Of a stretch of 64,000 bases of DNA, positions 44,181 to 52,573 are shown piece after piece. The notes beneath the pieces are model-generated. The model saw only the letters and a program-made list of their open reading frames with translations. It had not been told where the DNA came from and searched no databases. Location of the stretch: the NCBI RefSeq assembly GCF_006937785.1, contig NZ_SJEE01000015.1, positions 59,234 through 123,233 on the forward strand. Reading direction: 5' to 3'. Numbering within the stretch: position 1 is the stretch's first letter; the number at the start of each line of letters is the position of its first letter. Both the position numbers and the translations under genes were made by a program. The DNA is from Pseudanabaena sp. UWO311. Lineage in GTDB: Bacteria; Cyanobacteriota; Cyanobacteriia; Pseudanabaenales; Pseudanabaenaceae.

Positions 44181-45227
44181 ATGAGCCAGAAGTCATCTTC
44201 CAACCCGTGGCAAATACTTAGTAACTCAGCACTTCTACGCTTTCTGCTGCTGTTTGGCTGTAGTTGGGCTACGGTGTTGCTGATTAATTATTTCTACACT
44301 ACGATCGCCCTCTTCACTGCGGCCAGTATCTTTGCGGTGCTACTAAATTATCCTGTGGTCTGGCTATCGCTTTATATGCCCAGAAAACTGGCAATTACAG
44401 TCACCTTTATCGGGGCAGTCACTTTATTGCTTGGTTTGGCTATGCTGATTGGTCTGGAAGTGTTGAATCAGGGACAGAGTTTGCTAACCCAGATTAGAAA
44501 TACGTTGAACCAGCCAGATCTTTTACCATTTTTGGATTCCCTCAAGCAACTGGATATTAAACAAGTAATAGAAACACTCCAAACGAGTTTAGCATCTGGT
44601 TTAGGAGTCGTTAAAAGTATCTTTTCTAGCGTCTTGATCGGGGTTTTTTGGGCGGTTATCAGCTTGTATATGCTGATTGACGGTGAAAAGCTGTGGAAAT
44701 TATCGCTGCGGCTATTGCCAGTCGCCTACCGCGATCGCTTTGCTAAAACCTTTCAGCAAAGTTTTCTCGGATTTTTACGCGGACAAATGCTGTTGATGCT
44801 GTTTCTCTCTGGCTCCACCTTGCTAATTTTTCCATTTTTGGGGGTGAACTATGCCCTGTTTTTGGCGATCGTTCTTGGCTTAATCGATTTGATCCCTGGC
44901 ATTGGAGCCACCTTGGGAATTACGCTAGTTACACTTTTAGTCTTAGCCTCTCAAGGAAGTGAGATCGCCTTAAGAGTGTTGATTGCCTGCATCGTGTTAG
45001 GTCAAATTCAGGATAACGTAGTGCAACCAAAAGTAATGGGCAATGTCCTAGAGTTAAATCCTGTGCTGCTGTTTCTATCGCTGTTTATTGGCGAACGAAT
45101 GGCTGGATTATTGGGTGTTTTTCTTGCCATTCCGATCGCTGGTATGATTGCCGCATGGATGAAATCAGCCAAAGCAGAACCAAATCCAGTTTTGGAAGAA
45201 GTTCCAGAGAAAATTGTCGAACAATAG
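44181..45227 (+). CDS. AI-2E family (TqsA/PerM-like) transporter
   Basis: 348 residues. Eight membrane helices with the central hallmark region (LIDLIPGIGATLGITLVTLL) and QDNVVQPKVMGNVLELNPVL. The family exports signalling molecules or acts as antiporters. It follows a stress-box region. No partner gene is adjacent. Confidence 0.88.
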   Translation: MSQKSSSNPWQILSNSALLRFLLLFGCSWATVLLINYFYTTIALFTAASIFAVLLNYPVVWLSLYMPRKLAITVTFIGAVTLLLGLAMLIGLEVLNQGQSLLTQIRNTLNQPDLLPFLDSLKQLDIKQVIETLQTSLASGLGVVKSIFSSVLIGVFWAVISLYMLIDGEKLWKLSLRLLPVAYRDRFAKTFQQSFLGFLRGQMLLMLFLSGSTLLIFPFLGVNYALFLAIVLGLIDLIPGIGATLGITLVTLLVLASQGSEIALRVLIACIVLGQIQDNVVQPKVMGNVLELNPVLLFLSLFIGERMAGLLGVFLAIPIAGMIAAWMKSAKAEPNPVLEEVPEKIVEQ

Positions 45228-45282
45228 CAAAATCATTACGCCTAGAAATCTCGACTCACAGTAGTAGCGATCGCCTTTAGAG

Positions 45283-45375
45283 GATAGATTGTTAATGCGA
45301 TCGCCATAACTCAATTACATTTTGTAGCGTATTCAATCAACTCATTCACGAAATCAAGCGATCGCCTGTCACAAT
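45283..45375. repeat. Direct repeat of 43796-43960 region (with deletion)
   Basis: AGATTGTTAATGCGATCGCC, then TTACATTTTGTAGCG and the stress box repeat the earlier sequence, with the CPBP-coding part mostly missing. Confidence 0.75.
45333..45348 (+). promoter_or_regulatory. Stress box (copy with CPBP remnant)
   Basis: Exact TCAATCAACTCATTCA, followed by CGATCGCCTGTCACAA. A 14-codon ORF starts 51 bp downstream (ATG 45400, MAFKKQAVLLGLAT). Confidence 0.65.
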
Positions 45376-45474
45376 CAAGATTTTACATAGGAAAATCTAT
45401 GGCATTTAAAAAGCAGGCAGTATTACTAGGATTAGCCACATGAAAAGTGAGAACAAATAAATATAGGAGAAAGC

Positions 45475-45504
45475 ATGAAAAAATTACTTCAAAAATGTCG
45501 ATGA
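45475..45504 (+). CDS. Possible 9-residue leader peptide
   Basis: AGGAGAAAGCATG gives a good ribosome site for MKKLLQKCR, whose stop overlaps the next start as ATGA. It may couple translation of the 45495/45501 membrane gene, or be a remnant. Weak support. Confidence 0.3.
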   Translation: MKKLLQKCR

Positions 45505-45902
45505 TTAAAAACTACTACTATCTAATAGTAGGCATTCTCTCAATAGTTTTCTCATTTACACATTCATGGAATGGTCAAGCTACAGTTTTGCCTATAGTTA
45601 ATACAAGCAGCATTGATTTGTCTACAAAAACGACGATTTTTTATGTTTGGCATATTCTTACGGCTGAAAACTTTATTTTTGGTATTGCATTTCTTGTAAT
45701 GGCATTTTACAAAGATTTATCAAAAGTAAAATTTACAGCTTGGTTCATCGCAGTTATAATCATTGCTCGCTGGGGAGTCATTTCTGGTAGCACATTATTT
45801 AAAAATATAAATGGTTTCACAGATACTTGGTCTGATTCAATAGCAATAATTATTTATGTCGGATTAATAATATTAGGTACAAGAATAAAAGATAGAACTT
45901 AA
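45495..45902 (+). CDS. Four-helix membrane protein, unknown
   Basis: About 135 residues from ATG 45495 (or 133 from 45501). It starts MSMIKNYYYLIVGILSIVFS and has helices around WHILTAENFIFGIAFLVMAF and FIAVIIIARWGVISGSTLF. The start at 45501 overlaps a short leader ORF. It is AT-rich with rare HIP1 sites. I do not recognise the family; the aromatic-rich helices look unlike neighbouring cyanobacterial genes. Confidence 0.65.
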   Translation: MSMIKNYYYLIVGILSIVFSFTHSWNGQATVLPIVNTSSIDLSTKTTIFYVWHILTAENFIFGIAFLVMAFYKDLSKVKFTAWFIAVIIIARWGVISGSTLFKNINGFTDTWSDSIAIIIYVGLIILGTRIKDRT

Positions 45903-45925
45903 CGGCGAAATTTTTGGCGCTTGAA

Positions 45926-46264
45926 ATGTCGATTCAGACCAAACTAAGATTGATTAAACTTATTCACACTGCGATCTGGATATTCTTCAACTTTGTGATT
46001 TTCTATATGCTTTATGCCGCGATCGCTAATAAACTCGATCTCTGGCTCTGGATTGGTTATGGCTTTGTATTTCTAGAAGGACTGATCCTACTTGCCTTCA
46101 AATCCCACTGCCCTTTGAATCTTCTGGCTCGACAATACACAAACTCCACAAAGGACAACTTCGATATTTATTTGCCAGATTGGTTAGCGAAGTACACGAA
46201 ATCAATCTACACAACTATTTTCGCGATCACTATCATCATCACCCTCTATCAAATTTTAAATTGA
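45926..46264 (+). CDS. Small membrane protein, unknown
   Basis: 112 residues; three membrane helices (AIWIFFNFVIFYMLYAAIAN, WLWIGYGFVFLEGLILLAF). The phrase SHCPLNLLARQYTNSTKDNF is a striking conserved-looking loop. ATG 45926 is preferred over a TTG 12 bp upstream. The stop is five bases before the next gene's ATG, so they are probably co-transcribed. Confidence 0.65.
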   Translation: MSIQTKLRLIKLIHTAIWIFFNFVIFYMLYAAIANKLDLWLWIGYGFVFLEGLILLAFKSHCPLNLLARQYTNSTKDNFDIYLPDWLAKYTKSIYTTIFAITIIITLYQILN

Positions 46265-46269
46265 GAAAC

Positions 46270-47202
46270 ATGATATTCATTCAAACATGGCGATTTGTAG
46301 CCCTCATACTTGCTGGATTTAGCATAAGCTTAGGTCTGTTTATGAGCTATTCGTTGAAATTACCACCAATAGTCATTATTATCATCTTGATCGTCGCTTT
46401 GTTGTGGATTATTACGATGTACGGCAGCGATCGTTGGCGGTCTGAGACTGATAAATTACGAGTCAAAATGACAAATGGACAGCAACCTATTCACCCTAAA
46501 ACCTATGATTCTAGAGAAATTGTAGATTTACCAGAGCCTGTGCAACGTTATTTTAAAACTGTTCTTCAGAATGGACAGGCGATCATAGCAAAAGTCGAAC
46601 TCTTGCAGAAAGGACAGTTCAACATGAATGAAAAGTTGGATAAGTGGAACAAATTCACCGCCACTCAACTTGTGGTTACTCACCAACTGGGCTTTGATTG
46701 GGATGCGCGTATCCAGATGGCTCCACTGCTAAATGCTTTTGTCCATGATACCTATCTGTTAGGAGCAGGCAACTTACACGCCTCATTACTGGGGCTTTTC
46801 ACCCTTGCCAATATGCACGATGCACCTGAATTGAACAAAGGTGAATTATTGCGATTCTTTGCGGAAGCGGCTTGGTATCCTACTTCTCTATTACCCAGTC
46901 AGGGCGTGAGTTGGGAAGCAATTAACGATCGCTCGGCTCTTGCTACCTTGACAGATGGAAAGACAACTGCTTCGGTCGTGTTTCAGTTTAATGCTGAAGG
47001 TGTAATAGCTAGTATGCGGGCTGAAGAACGTTATCGCGATAAGACAACTGCTATGCCTTGGAGTGGTCGATTTGGGGAATATTCACTTGAGAGTGGGATG
47101 CTTATTCCTTTATATGGCGAAATTGGATGGGAGTACCCTGAAGGACTTCGGCTCTATTTTAAAGGCAAAATTACTAAAATCAGTTATGAGTTTGCATCGT
47201 GA
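46270..47202 (+). CDS. DUF6544-like membrane-anchored protein
   Basis: 310 residues. One or two N-terminal helices (FVALILAGFSISLGLFMSYS, IVIIIILIVALLWIITMYGS), then a soluble domain with DLPEPVQRYFKTVLQNGQ, FDWDARIQMAPLL and GEYSLESGMLIPLYGEIGWE. This order fits the DUF6544 (formerly DUF6920) family. The frame open to 46180 overlaps the preceding gene and is not used. The role is unknown; the family may act on lipids or lipid-like ligands. Confidence 0.75.
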   Translation: MIFIQTWRFVALILAGFSISLGLFMSYSLKLPPIVIIIILIVALLWIITMYGSDRWRSETDKLRVKMTNGQQPIHPKTYDSREIVDLPEPVQRYFKTVLQNGQAIIAKVELLQKGQFNMNEKLDKWNKFTATQLVVTHQLGFDWDARIQMAPLLNAFVHDTYLLGAGNLHASLLGLFTLANMHDAPELNKGELLRFFAEAAWYPTSLLPSQGVSWEAINDRSALATLTDGKTTASVVFQFNAEGVIASMRAEERYRDKTTAMPWSGRFGEYSLESGMLIPLYGEIGWEYPEGLRLYFKGKITKISYEFAS

Positions 47203-47215
47203 GCATATACATTCC

Positions 47216-47716
47216 ATGAAAAATCCTATAAAAAAAGCACCTTTTTTCAAGCACCGTTTCTTTTTATTAGGAATATCTTTATCGCTATATACGATGGGAT
47301 TAATTTTGCCAGCCCTTGCCTTTGAGATCGTGAACTACAAAACATTACACTCAGGTGTCATGGTCGATATGAGAGGAATTGAAGTTACCGCTTGGGGAGT
47401 ACTGGGATTATTATTTCTCCAAATACCCGCGATCGGCTGGTTAGCAAATCCGCTCTATTGGTTTTCCTGTGTATCTTTTGTACAGAAAAAATACAAGCTC
47501 TCTATAGTTTCTGCTCTTATAGCAACTATCGTCGGTTTTATAGGAACAATATCTGCATATTGGTTTGCTTTACCTAATGGAAGTCGTCCTGATAGTCAGA
47601 TTTTATTAAGTAAGTTGTTACTTGGTTTTTGGTTATGGCTTGCTGCTCCCACATTCCTGATGCTTGTTAATTTTGTCTATTTGCAATATAGGAGTCGCCC
47701 CAATGCACATGAATAA
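47216..47716 (+). CDS. Multi-pass membrane protein, unknown
   Basis: 167 residues with four helices (FLLGISLSLYTMGLILPALA, WGVLGLLFLQIPAIGWLANP). ATG 47216 avoids the long overlap with the preceding gene (open to 47063). It is one of a run of small membrane proteins without recognised family. Proximity suggests a transcript with the DUF6544-like gene. Confidence 0.65.
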   Translation: MKNPIKKAPFFKHRFFLLGISLSLYTMGLILPALAFEIVNYKTLHSGVMVDMRGIEVTAWGVLGLLFLQIPAIGWLANPLYWFSCVSFVQKKYKLSIVSALIATIVGFIGTISAYWFALPNGSRPDSQILLSKLLLGFWLWLAAPTFLMLVNFVYLQYRSRPNAHE

Positions 47717-48326
47717 AGGAAAGAGAAGCATAAAATTAAATTTGTATACACTGTCAATTCTGTTAGTAACGATTATTTTTTCTTTGCTTATTTTTAAAGA
47801 TAAGGCGATCGCACAAGCTGCCGATGTGCCGAAACCTAATGGTAACGGAGACTTTAATAGCATATTTCTACAAGGAAACCGTGGCTTTTATGCTGTTCAA
47901 AAGTGGTTAATTATTCAGTCTGAAGAATCAGAAGCGAATGGAGGTACTGTAAATTGTCGGTACACCCCGAATGGAGAGATAAGATCTCGTATTCAGAGAG
48001 GTGCTATTATTACGGCTGTTTTTAACCAAACCGCAAATGGTCGAGTTCCCAATCCCCATACCTCAGCCGATGATGCAATTGTTTTAGACAGTAGTGGCTC
48101 CCCTTGGTTGCGGGTAATCGGCACAAGAGAGGAGTTAGCTTATCCCGTCAAACCTCTGATTTTTTATGACTTAGGAGAATGCTATGTGAGGGCTAATTTA
48201 AAATATATTGCTCCAATTAATCCTGATGCAATCAATTTTTACGATCAAAAAAAATCTCTTTCTTATTGTACTAGTAAGCCTTTGTATTGCTTACCAATTA
48301 TCTCTCAATGGCTATCACTAAGATAG
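47703..48326 (+). CDS. Exported SH3-like protein
   Basis: 208 residues. N-terminal signal or anchor (LYTLSILLVTIIFSLLIF). The mature region (GTVNCRYTPNGEIRSRIQRG, then DSSGSPWLRVIGT) has the spacing of a bacterial SH3 domain, which often binds cell-wall peptides. Two cysteines near the end (SYCTSKPLYCLP) may form a disulphide. ATG 47703 or 47709 possible. Confidence 0.65.
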   Translation: MHMNKGKRSIKLNLYTLSILLVTIIFSLLIFKDKAIAQAADVPKPNGNGDFNSIFLQGNRGFYAVQKWLIIQSEESEANGGTVNCRYTPNGEIRSRIQRGAIITAVFNQTANGRVPNPHTSADDAIVLDSSGSPWLRVIGTREELAYPVKPLIFYDLGECYVRANLKYIAPINPDAINFYDQKKSLSYCTSKPLYCLPIISQWLSLR

Positions 48327-48377
48327 TTGTCTTCAGTACACCTACTTTAACAATATCAATACTCATAAATCAAATTC

Positions 48378-48647
48378 ATGGAAAATACGTTGCTTGATAA
48401 AATATTTCGCGATCGCGAAGGTAAAGTCGTTCTCGCTCAGATGCCAAACTTACCACTCATAGTCTGGATTGTGGCTAGTCTATTGCGGCTAATCTTTACA
48501 ACAGGCAAAGTTAATATTGGATTAGAAGCGATCGCTTTTGGCTCTCTGTTTACTTGGGCTTGGGAAGAATTATTTCAAGGAGTTAATTACTTTCGGAGAG
48601 CATTAGGGCTTTTGGTGCTAGTTGGTCTAATTGCGTCAAAAATTTAG
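48378..48647 (+). CDS. Small membrane protein, unknown
   Basis: 89 residues: two or three helices (LPLIVWIVASLLRLIFTTG, LGLLVLVGLIASKI) and a WAWEELFQGVNYFRR loop. I do not know the family. It precedes the diguanylate cyclase gene by 230 bp. Confidence 0.6.
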   Translation: MENTLLDKIFRDREGKVVLAQMPNLPLIVWIVASLLRLIFTTGKVNIGLEAIAFGSLFTWAWEELFQGVNYFRRALGLLVLVGLIASKI

Positions 48648-48745
48648 TAGATTCACGAGACGCGCGATCGCAATACGAAAAACAAGAAATGTTTAGCCAT
48701 GTTTTGCATGGCTGATTATTTTTTCTGTAAAGATTTGTTGTGTTT

Positions 48746-48761
48746 TCATTCAACTCATACA
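48746..48761 (+). promoter_or_regulatory. Stress box variant upstream of diguanylate cyclase
   Basis: TCATTCAACTCATACA, 120 bp before the ATG. It is preceded by GATTTGTTGTGTTT and followed by ATTTATACGTGACTAA. Confidence 0.55.
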
Positions 48762-48881
48762 ATTTATACGTGACTAAACCACGATTTTAAACAACAGAAT
48801 AACTACGATAGTAGTTGTAAATGACACTTAGTAAGAATCCCAGAAGATCCACTTTGATTTTATTGGCGGAGGAAAAGCGAT

Positions 48882-49799
48882 ATGGATAATGAGATGAAAG
48901 CTAGTTCAGATGCATTTGATAGTTCAATAAGTGTCAAAACAGTTCCTCTTAAAAACTTGCTCAATCAAAGCGAAGAAATCAAAGCAGATGTAGAGAAGGC
49001 TGCGGAGCAACTTGGTTCGGTGAATGCAGTCCTCACAAATAATGCTAAGGTCATGCCCCCATTTCCGACCATCCAAGAGGTGATTGCGCAAAACGAAAAA
49101 GCCGAGAAAAAAGTAATAAAAGCTGCGGAAGATCTGCAACAGGTTAATGCCGAACTCACCAAGCAAGTGGCTGAGAGAATCGACATCGAATTGGAACTGA
49201 GGGAAACAAAAAATGATCTGCTTGAGGTACGTGCAGATTTATCAAAATCTCAAATAAAAGAGAAAGATGCACAACACAGTGCATTGCATGACCCACTTAC
49301 AGGACTTCCAAACCGTTTGTTACTTGAGCAGCGTCTTGACTATGGATTACTCCAGGCACATAGACATAATTGGAAACTCGCGATCATGTTCATAGACTTA
49401 GATAAATTTAAGAACATTAATGATTCCTATGGTCATGACATTGGGGATAGAGTACTGATTACTGTGGCAAAACGTTTACAAACTTTTGTCAGGGGCGAAG
49501 ATATCGTTAGTCGATGGGGAGGAGATGAGTTTGTGTGTATTTTGTTGAATATTAAGCTGGAATCCGATGTGATTAGATTTGCCGAAAAGATGGTTAATCG
49601 GATTTCTGAAACCTGTGAATTTGACGGAATTGTTTTTTCAATAAGTGCCACTATAGGTATTGCGATATGTCCTAGAGATGGAGATACGGCTGACATTCTC
49701 TTTAAAAAAGTCGATAGAGCTATGTATAAATCTAAAAGTACAGATAAGAGAGTTATGCTGTTTAGCGAATCTATTTTAGATAATCCTGCTGTTGAATAA
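48882..49799 (+). CDS. GGDEF-domain diguanylate cyclase
   Basis: 305 residues, soluble. Residues 1-140 form a coiled coil (QSEEIKADVEKAAEQLGSVN, AEKKVIKAAEDLQQVNAEL). The GGDEF domain follows: DPLTGLPNRLLLEQRL, RWGGDEFVCILL near 210, and IGIAICPRDG. It makes cyclic di-GMP. An I-site (RxxD) is not evident. The gene is followed closely by the DUF1345 gene and preceded by a stress-box-like motif. Confidence 0.9.
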   Translation: MDNEMKASSDAFDSSISVKTVPLKNLLNQSEEIKADVEKAAEQLGSVNAVLTNNAKVMPPFPTIQEVIAQNEKAEKKVIKAAEDLQQVNAELTKQVAERIDIELELRETKNDLLEVRADLSKSQIKEKDAQHSALHDPLTGLPNRLLLEQRLDYGLLQAHRHNWKLAIMFIDLDKFKNINDSYGHDIGDRVLITVAKRLQTFVRGEDIVSRWGGDEFVCILLNIKLESDVIRFAEKMVNRISETCEFDGIVFSISATIGIAICPRDGDTADILFKKVDRAMYKSKSTDKRVMLFSESILDNPAVE

Positions 49800-49804
49800 A
49801 TACT

Positions 49805-50485
49805 TTGGATAATTTAGTCAAAGATAAACTTTCTCACCGATGGAGAGTGCGATCGCGCTTAATTTTGTCTATTCTTGTTGCTTTAATCGTGTTAGTTTTA
49901 CTTCCATCTTGGTTTAGCCTGTCCACCAAGATTCTCTGTATATGGGATGCGGGGATGATCAGTTTCTTAGCCGCAACTTGGATGCTAATGGTGCAAGCAA
50001 AATCAAAAACAATGCGTCGTAATGCTCAAAGTCAGGATGAAGGAAGACTAGTAATCTTGAGCATTGTTACTACTGCTGCATGTGCCAGTATATTTGCGAT
50101 CACATTCATCTTAAAAGAAACAAAAGGAAAAGATATAAGTATCTTAATTCCCCACCTGATTCTTGCCGTGGTCACAATTATTGGCTCATGGTTACTTGTT
50201 CACACAATTTTTGCGATGCACTACGCTCATGAATATTATCAGGATCACCAAACTCAAAGTGATTGTAAAGCAGGAGGACTAGCTTTCCCTGAGGATATTG
50301 AGCCAGATTATTGGGATTTTTTATATTTCTCTTTTGTAATCGGTATGACCAGTCAAGTTTCAGATGTTCAGATTACTTCGCGATCGATGAGGCGTTTATC
50401 TTTATTACATAGTGTGCTCTCTTTTTTCTTCAATACTGCAATTGTAGCAATGAGCATTAATATTATTGCTGGACTAATTCAGTAG
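49805..50485 (+). CDS. DUF1345 membrane protein
   Basis: 226 residues. TTG start, 5 bp after the cyclase stop, so the two are surely co-transcribed. About five membrane helices; the conserved LVHTIFAMHYAHEYY and DYWDFLYFSFVIGMTSQVSD are hallmarks of DUF1345. The function is unknown. A long hairpin after the stop ends the transcript. Confidence 0.9.
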   Translation: MDNLVKDKLSHRWRVRSRLILSILVALIVLVLLPSWFSLSTKILCIWDAGMISFLAATWMLMVQAKSKTMRRNAQSQDEGRLVILSIVTTAACASIFAITFILKETKGKDISILIPHLILAVVTIIGSWLLVHTIFAMHYAHEYYQDHQTQSDCKAGGLAFPEDIEPDYWDFLYFSFVIGMTSQVSDVQITSRSMRRLSLLHSVLSFFFNTAIVAMSINIIAGLIQ

Positions 50486-50550
50486 CTGTAATGTCCAAAT
50501 AAATAACCTCGCCGCTTGCGTCGGGGCTATTTATTTGGACATTACAGCTA
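50483..50550 (+). terminator. Terminator-like palindrome
   Basis: Arms TAGCTGTAATGTCCAAATAA and complement (outer), with GC-rich loop. It overlaps the DUF1345 stop. Confidence 0.8.
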
Positions 50551-50701
50551 TAGTCAATTTACATCTGCTTTATTACAGCAAACAGCTTTTACCATGCTTG
50601 CTTAGTAAGATAGTTGCATGGCGTATGGTAGGTAGATTGCTTTAAAGGAAAAATTAGCTAGATAGCGATGAAATTGAATTAGATAAAGATTTGTGTCGTA
50701 T

Positions 50702-50717
50702 TCAATCAATTCACACA
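50702..50717 (+). promoter_or_regulatory. Stress box upstream of YggT-family gene
   Basis: TCAATCAATTCACACA, 182 bp before the ATG, with CCGTCTGTCACC 15 bp after it. Preceded by AAAGATTTGTGTCGTAT. Confidence 0.6.
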
Positions 50718-50769
50718 TAGCATCACCCATCCGTCTGTCACCGTAGGACTAATATCAAATCCTTAGAAT

Positions 50770-50846
50770 GTTTCCAATTTCGAGAATTAAAAATCCTGAT
50801 TGGATTTAATTTTAAATTCTCGAAAGTGTAGCCAAATTTTTAAGAA
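50770..50846. repeat. Family B repeat, degenerate
   Basis: TCCAATTTCGAGAATT and AATTCTCGAAAGTGTAGCC match parts of the element at 59651. Confidence 0.5.
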
Positions 50847-50899
50847 TTACGATAAAAGCTATTAGCTTTGAGCCCAACAAAAAATTTAATGGTTTTAAA

Positions 50900-51316
50900 A
50901 TGAATGATAATCAGCGGGATGAGAACAATCTTGAAAGGCAGCAAGATCTAAGACAAGACGAAGAAACTTTTCGCCTTCGACAAGAGGAAAATCGTCTAGG
51001 AAAGGCGCAGCGCAGTGGTATTTATTATTGGATAGTTAATACTATTTATTGGCTTGGCGGAATAATAGAAATATTACTGATGTTAAGGTTTGTATTGCGT
51101 TTGTCTGGAGCGAATACTCAAAATGAATTTGCGATATTCATTAATAACTTATCCGCACCATTTATTGCTCCATTTTCCACTTTATTTATTAGCCCTACTT
51201 CTAATAGTGGCGGTAACATATTTGATTTGAATATCATAATTGCAATTATCGCCTATGCAATTTTGAGCTATCTGCTGATTTCCTTAGTCAGATTTATTTT
51301 TTATAATAGAGTATAG
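50900..51316 (+). CDS. YggT-family membrane protein with charged N-terminus
   Basis: 138 residues. N-terminal 40 residues are highly charged (RDENNLERQQDLRQDEETFR). Then YggT-type helices (YWLGGIIEILLMLRFVLRLS, NLSAPFIAPFSTLFISPTSN). YggT proteins (Ycf19-like) affect membrane and chloroplast-type division or ion stress in cyanobacteria. The extended polar N-terminus differs from the usual short form. Confidence 0.85.
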   Translation: MNDNQRDENNLERQQDLRQDEETFRLRQEENRLGKAQRSGIYYWIVNTIYWLGGIIEILLMLRFVLRLSGANTQNEFAIFINNLSAPFIAPFSTLFISPTSNSGGNIFDLNIIIAIIAYAILSYLLISLVRFIFYNRV

Positions 51317-51345
51317 GTAAAACGTTTCGCTATTTAGGAGAATTC

Positions 51346-51393
51346 AATAACTTTATTGAAAAATGTTGCCGAGAAATATCAATAAAGTTATTG
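51346..51393. repeat. Inverted pair beside the 51391 element
   Basis: CAATAACTTTATTGA and TCAATAAAGTTATTG are exact complements, 18 bp apart. Confidence 0.7.
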
Positions 51394-51508
51394 ATGTTGC
51401 GTGGAATCTTCTAAAAGCCTCATCCATCTCCCGTAGAGAAATAACTTGGGTCTGAATATACACTTGCAGGACGAAGTGTTGAGCAATAATGATTCCATGT
51501 AACATCAA
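51391..51508. mobile_element. Element with family C ends
   Basis: 118 bp with ends TTGATGTTGCGTGGAATC / GATTCCATGTAACATCAA, the same terminal repeat as at 36625 but a different interior. No coding capacity. Confidence 0.7.
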
Positions 51509-51553
51509 TAAAATTATTAGGATTTTTTTAATAGAAAACTTCTGTGGAGGAGT

Positions 51554-52348
51554 GTGAATGCAAGATATAAAGATAGGGAGGCTAAATTGCTAGATCACTC
51601 ATTTTGGTTTTATGGTATTGCTTTTTTTGGAATTATTCTCGGCAGATATTTTCTGGTAGCGGGGGGAACGTATTTATGCTTTTATTTGCCTTTGCGTCAG
51701 TCTTCAGAGGAACAAAAGCTACAACCAAATCCTTCTTGGCAATCGATTAAACGGGATATTGAACTTTCTATACTTTCGGCAGCTGTGTTTGCGATCGCCT
51801 CAGCGTTGATTGTATCGGGATATGGTTGGAATCTCACACGCATTTACAGCGATCCTCAACAGTATGGACTTTGGTATCTAGGGATAAGTTATGTAGTAGT
51901 GTTGATTCTGCAAGATGCCTATTTTTATTTCACTCATCGCTTGTTTCATCACCCATCACTTTTTCATTGGTTACATCAAGGTCATCACCGATCTCGTTAT
52001 CCAACTCCTTGGACATCCTTTGCTTTTGATCCCTTAGAGGCGATCATTAGTTCTCTATTTTTAGTCGGTATTGTCTTGATCATTCCACTACATTTCATTA
52101 CTCTAATTGCAGTGTTGACGACAATGACAATATGGGCAGTATTAAATCATCTAGGAATTGATCGATTTCCTCTATCATTTCCCCACCATTGGCTGGGTAA
52201 GTGGTTTATTGGCCCAGCCCATCATTCAATTCATCATCTCAAGTACACTTTCCATTATGGTCTTTACTTTACCTTCTGGGATCGGTTATTAAATACTCAA
52301 GACACCAGTTATGAGAAGAGATTTAATGAACAATCTCCTAAGAAATAA
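51554..52348 (+). CDS. Fatty acid hydroxylase / sterol desaturase superfamily protein
   Basis: 264 residues. Di-iron membrane oxygenase: His clusters in FTHRLFHHPSLFHWLHQGHH and GPAHHSIHHLKYTFHYG, between about four helices. It inserts a hydroxyl or double bond into a lipid. The start is ambiguous: GTG 51554 follows GGAGG closely, while TTG 51587 has GGGAGG at five bases. Both are in frame. The gene ends with a T-rich hairpin. Confidence 0.88.
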   Translation: MNARYKDREAKLLDHSFWFYGIAFFGIILGRYFLVAGGTYLCFYLPLRQSSEEQKLQPNPSWQSIKRDIELSILSAAVFAIASALIVSGYGWNLTRIYSDPQQYGLWYLGISYVVVLILQDAYFYFTHRLFHHPSLFHWLHQGHHRSRYPTPWTSFAFDPLEAIISSLFLVGIVLIIPLHFITLIAVLTTMTIWAVLNHLGIDRFPLSFPHHWLGKWFIGPAHHSIHHLKYTFHYGLYFTFWDRLLNTQDTSYEKRFNEQSPKK

Positions 52349-52388
52349 TAAAGAGTGATGTGCTATGCATATCACTCTTTATTATTAG
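52344..52388 (+). terminator. Terminator after hydroxylase gene
   Basis: Stem AATAATAAAGAGTGATGTG / CATATCACTCTTTATTATT, loop CTATG. Confidence 0.85.
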
Positions 52389-52390
52389 TG

Positions 52391-52545
52391 ACTCATGTGA
52401 GGCAGAGCAATGATGATGAATCTCTTACAGCTTGCATGGTAGGGCAACCACGGAGGGATTGCCCCTATTCTTTCGTTTTGTAAGGGCTGTGTCGCCGTGC
52501 CAGCCTCAAACTTCAGCTATCGTAGGAATTCTATCTTCGGAATGT
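52391..52545. repeat. Family C repeat, inverted copy
   Basis: AGGGCAACCACGGAGGGATT and GCCGTGCCAGCC are the reverse complements of the core of 36625. Confidence 0.7.
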
Positions 52546-52573
52546 GAGTTATTGATTACAATTTGTATCATAT

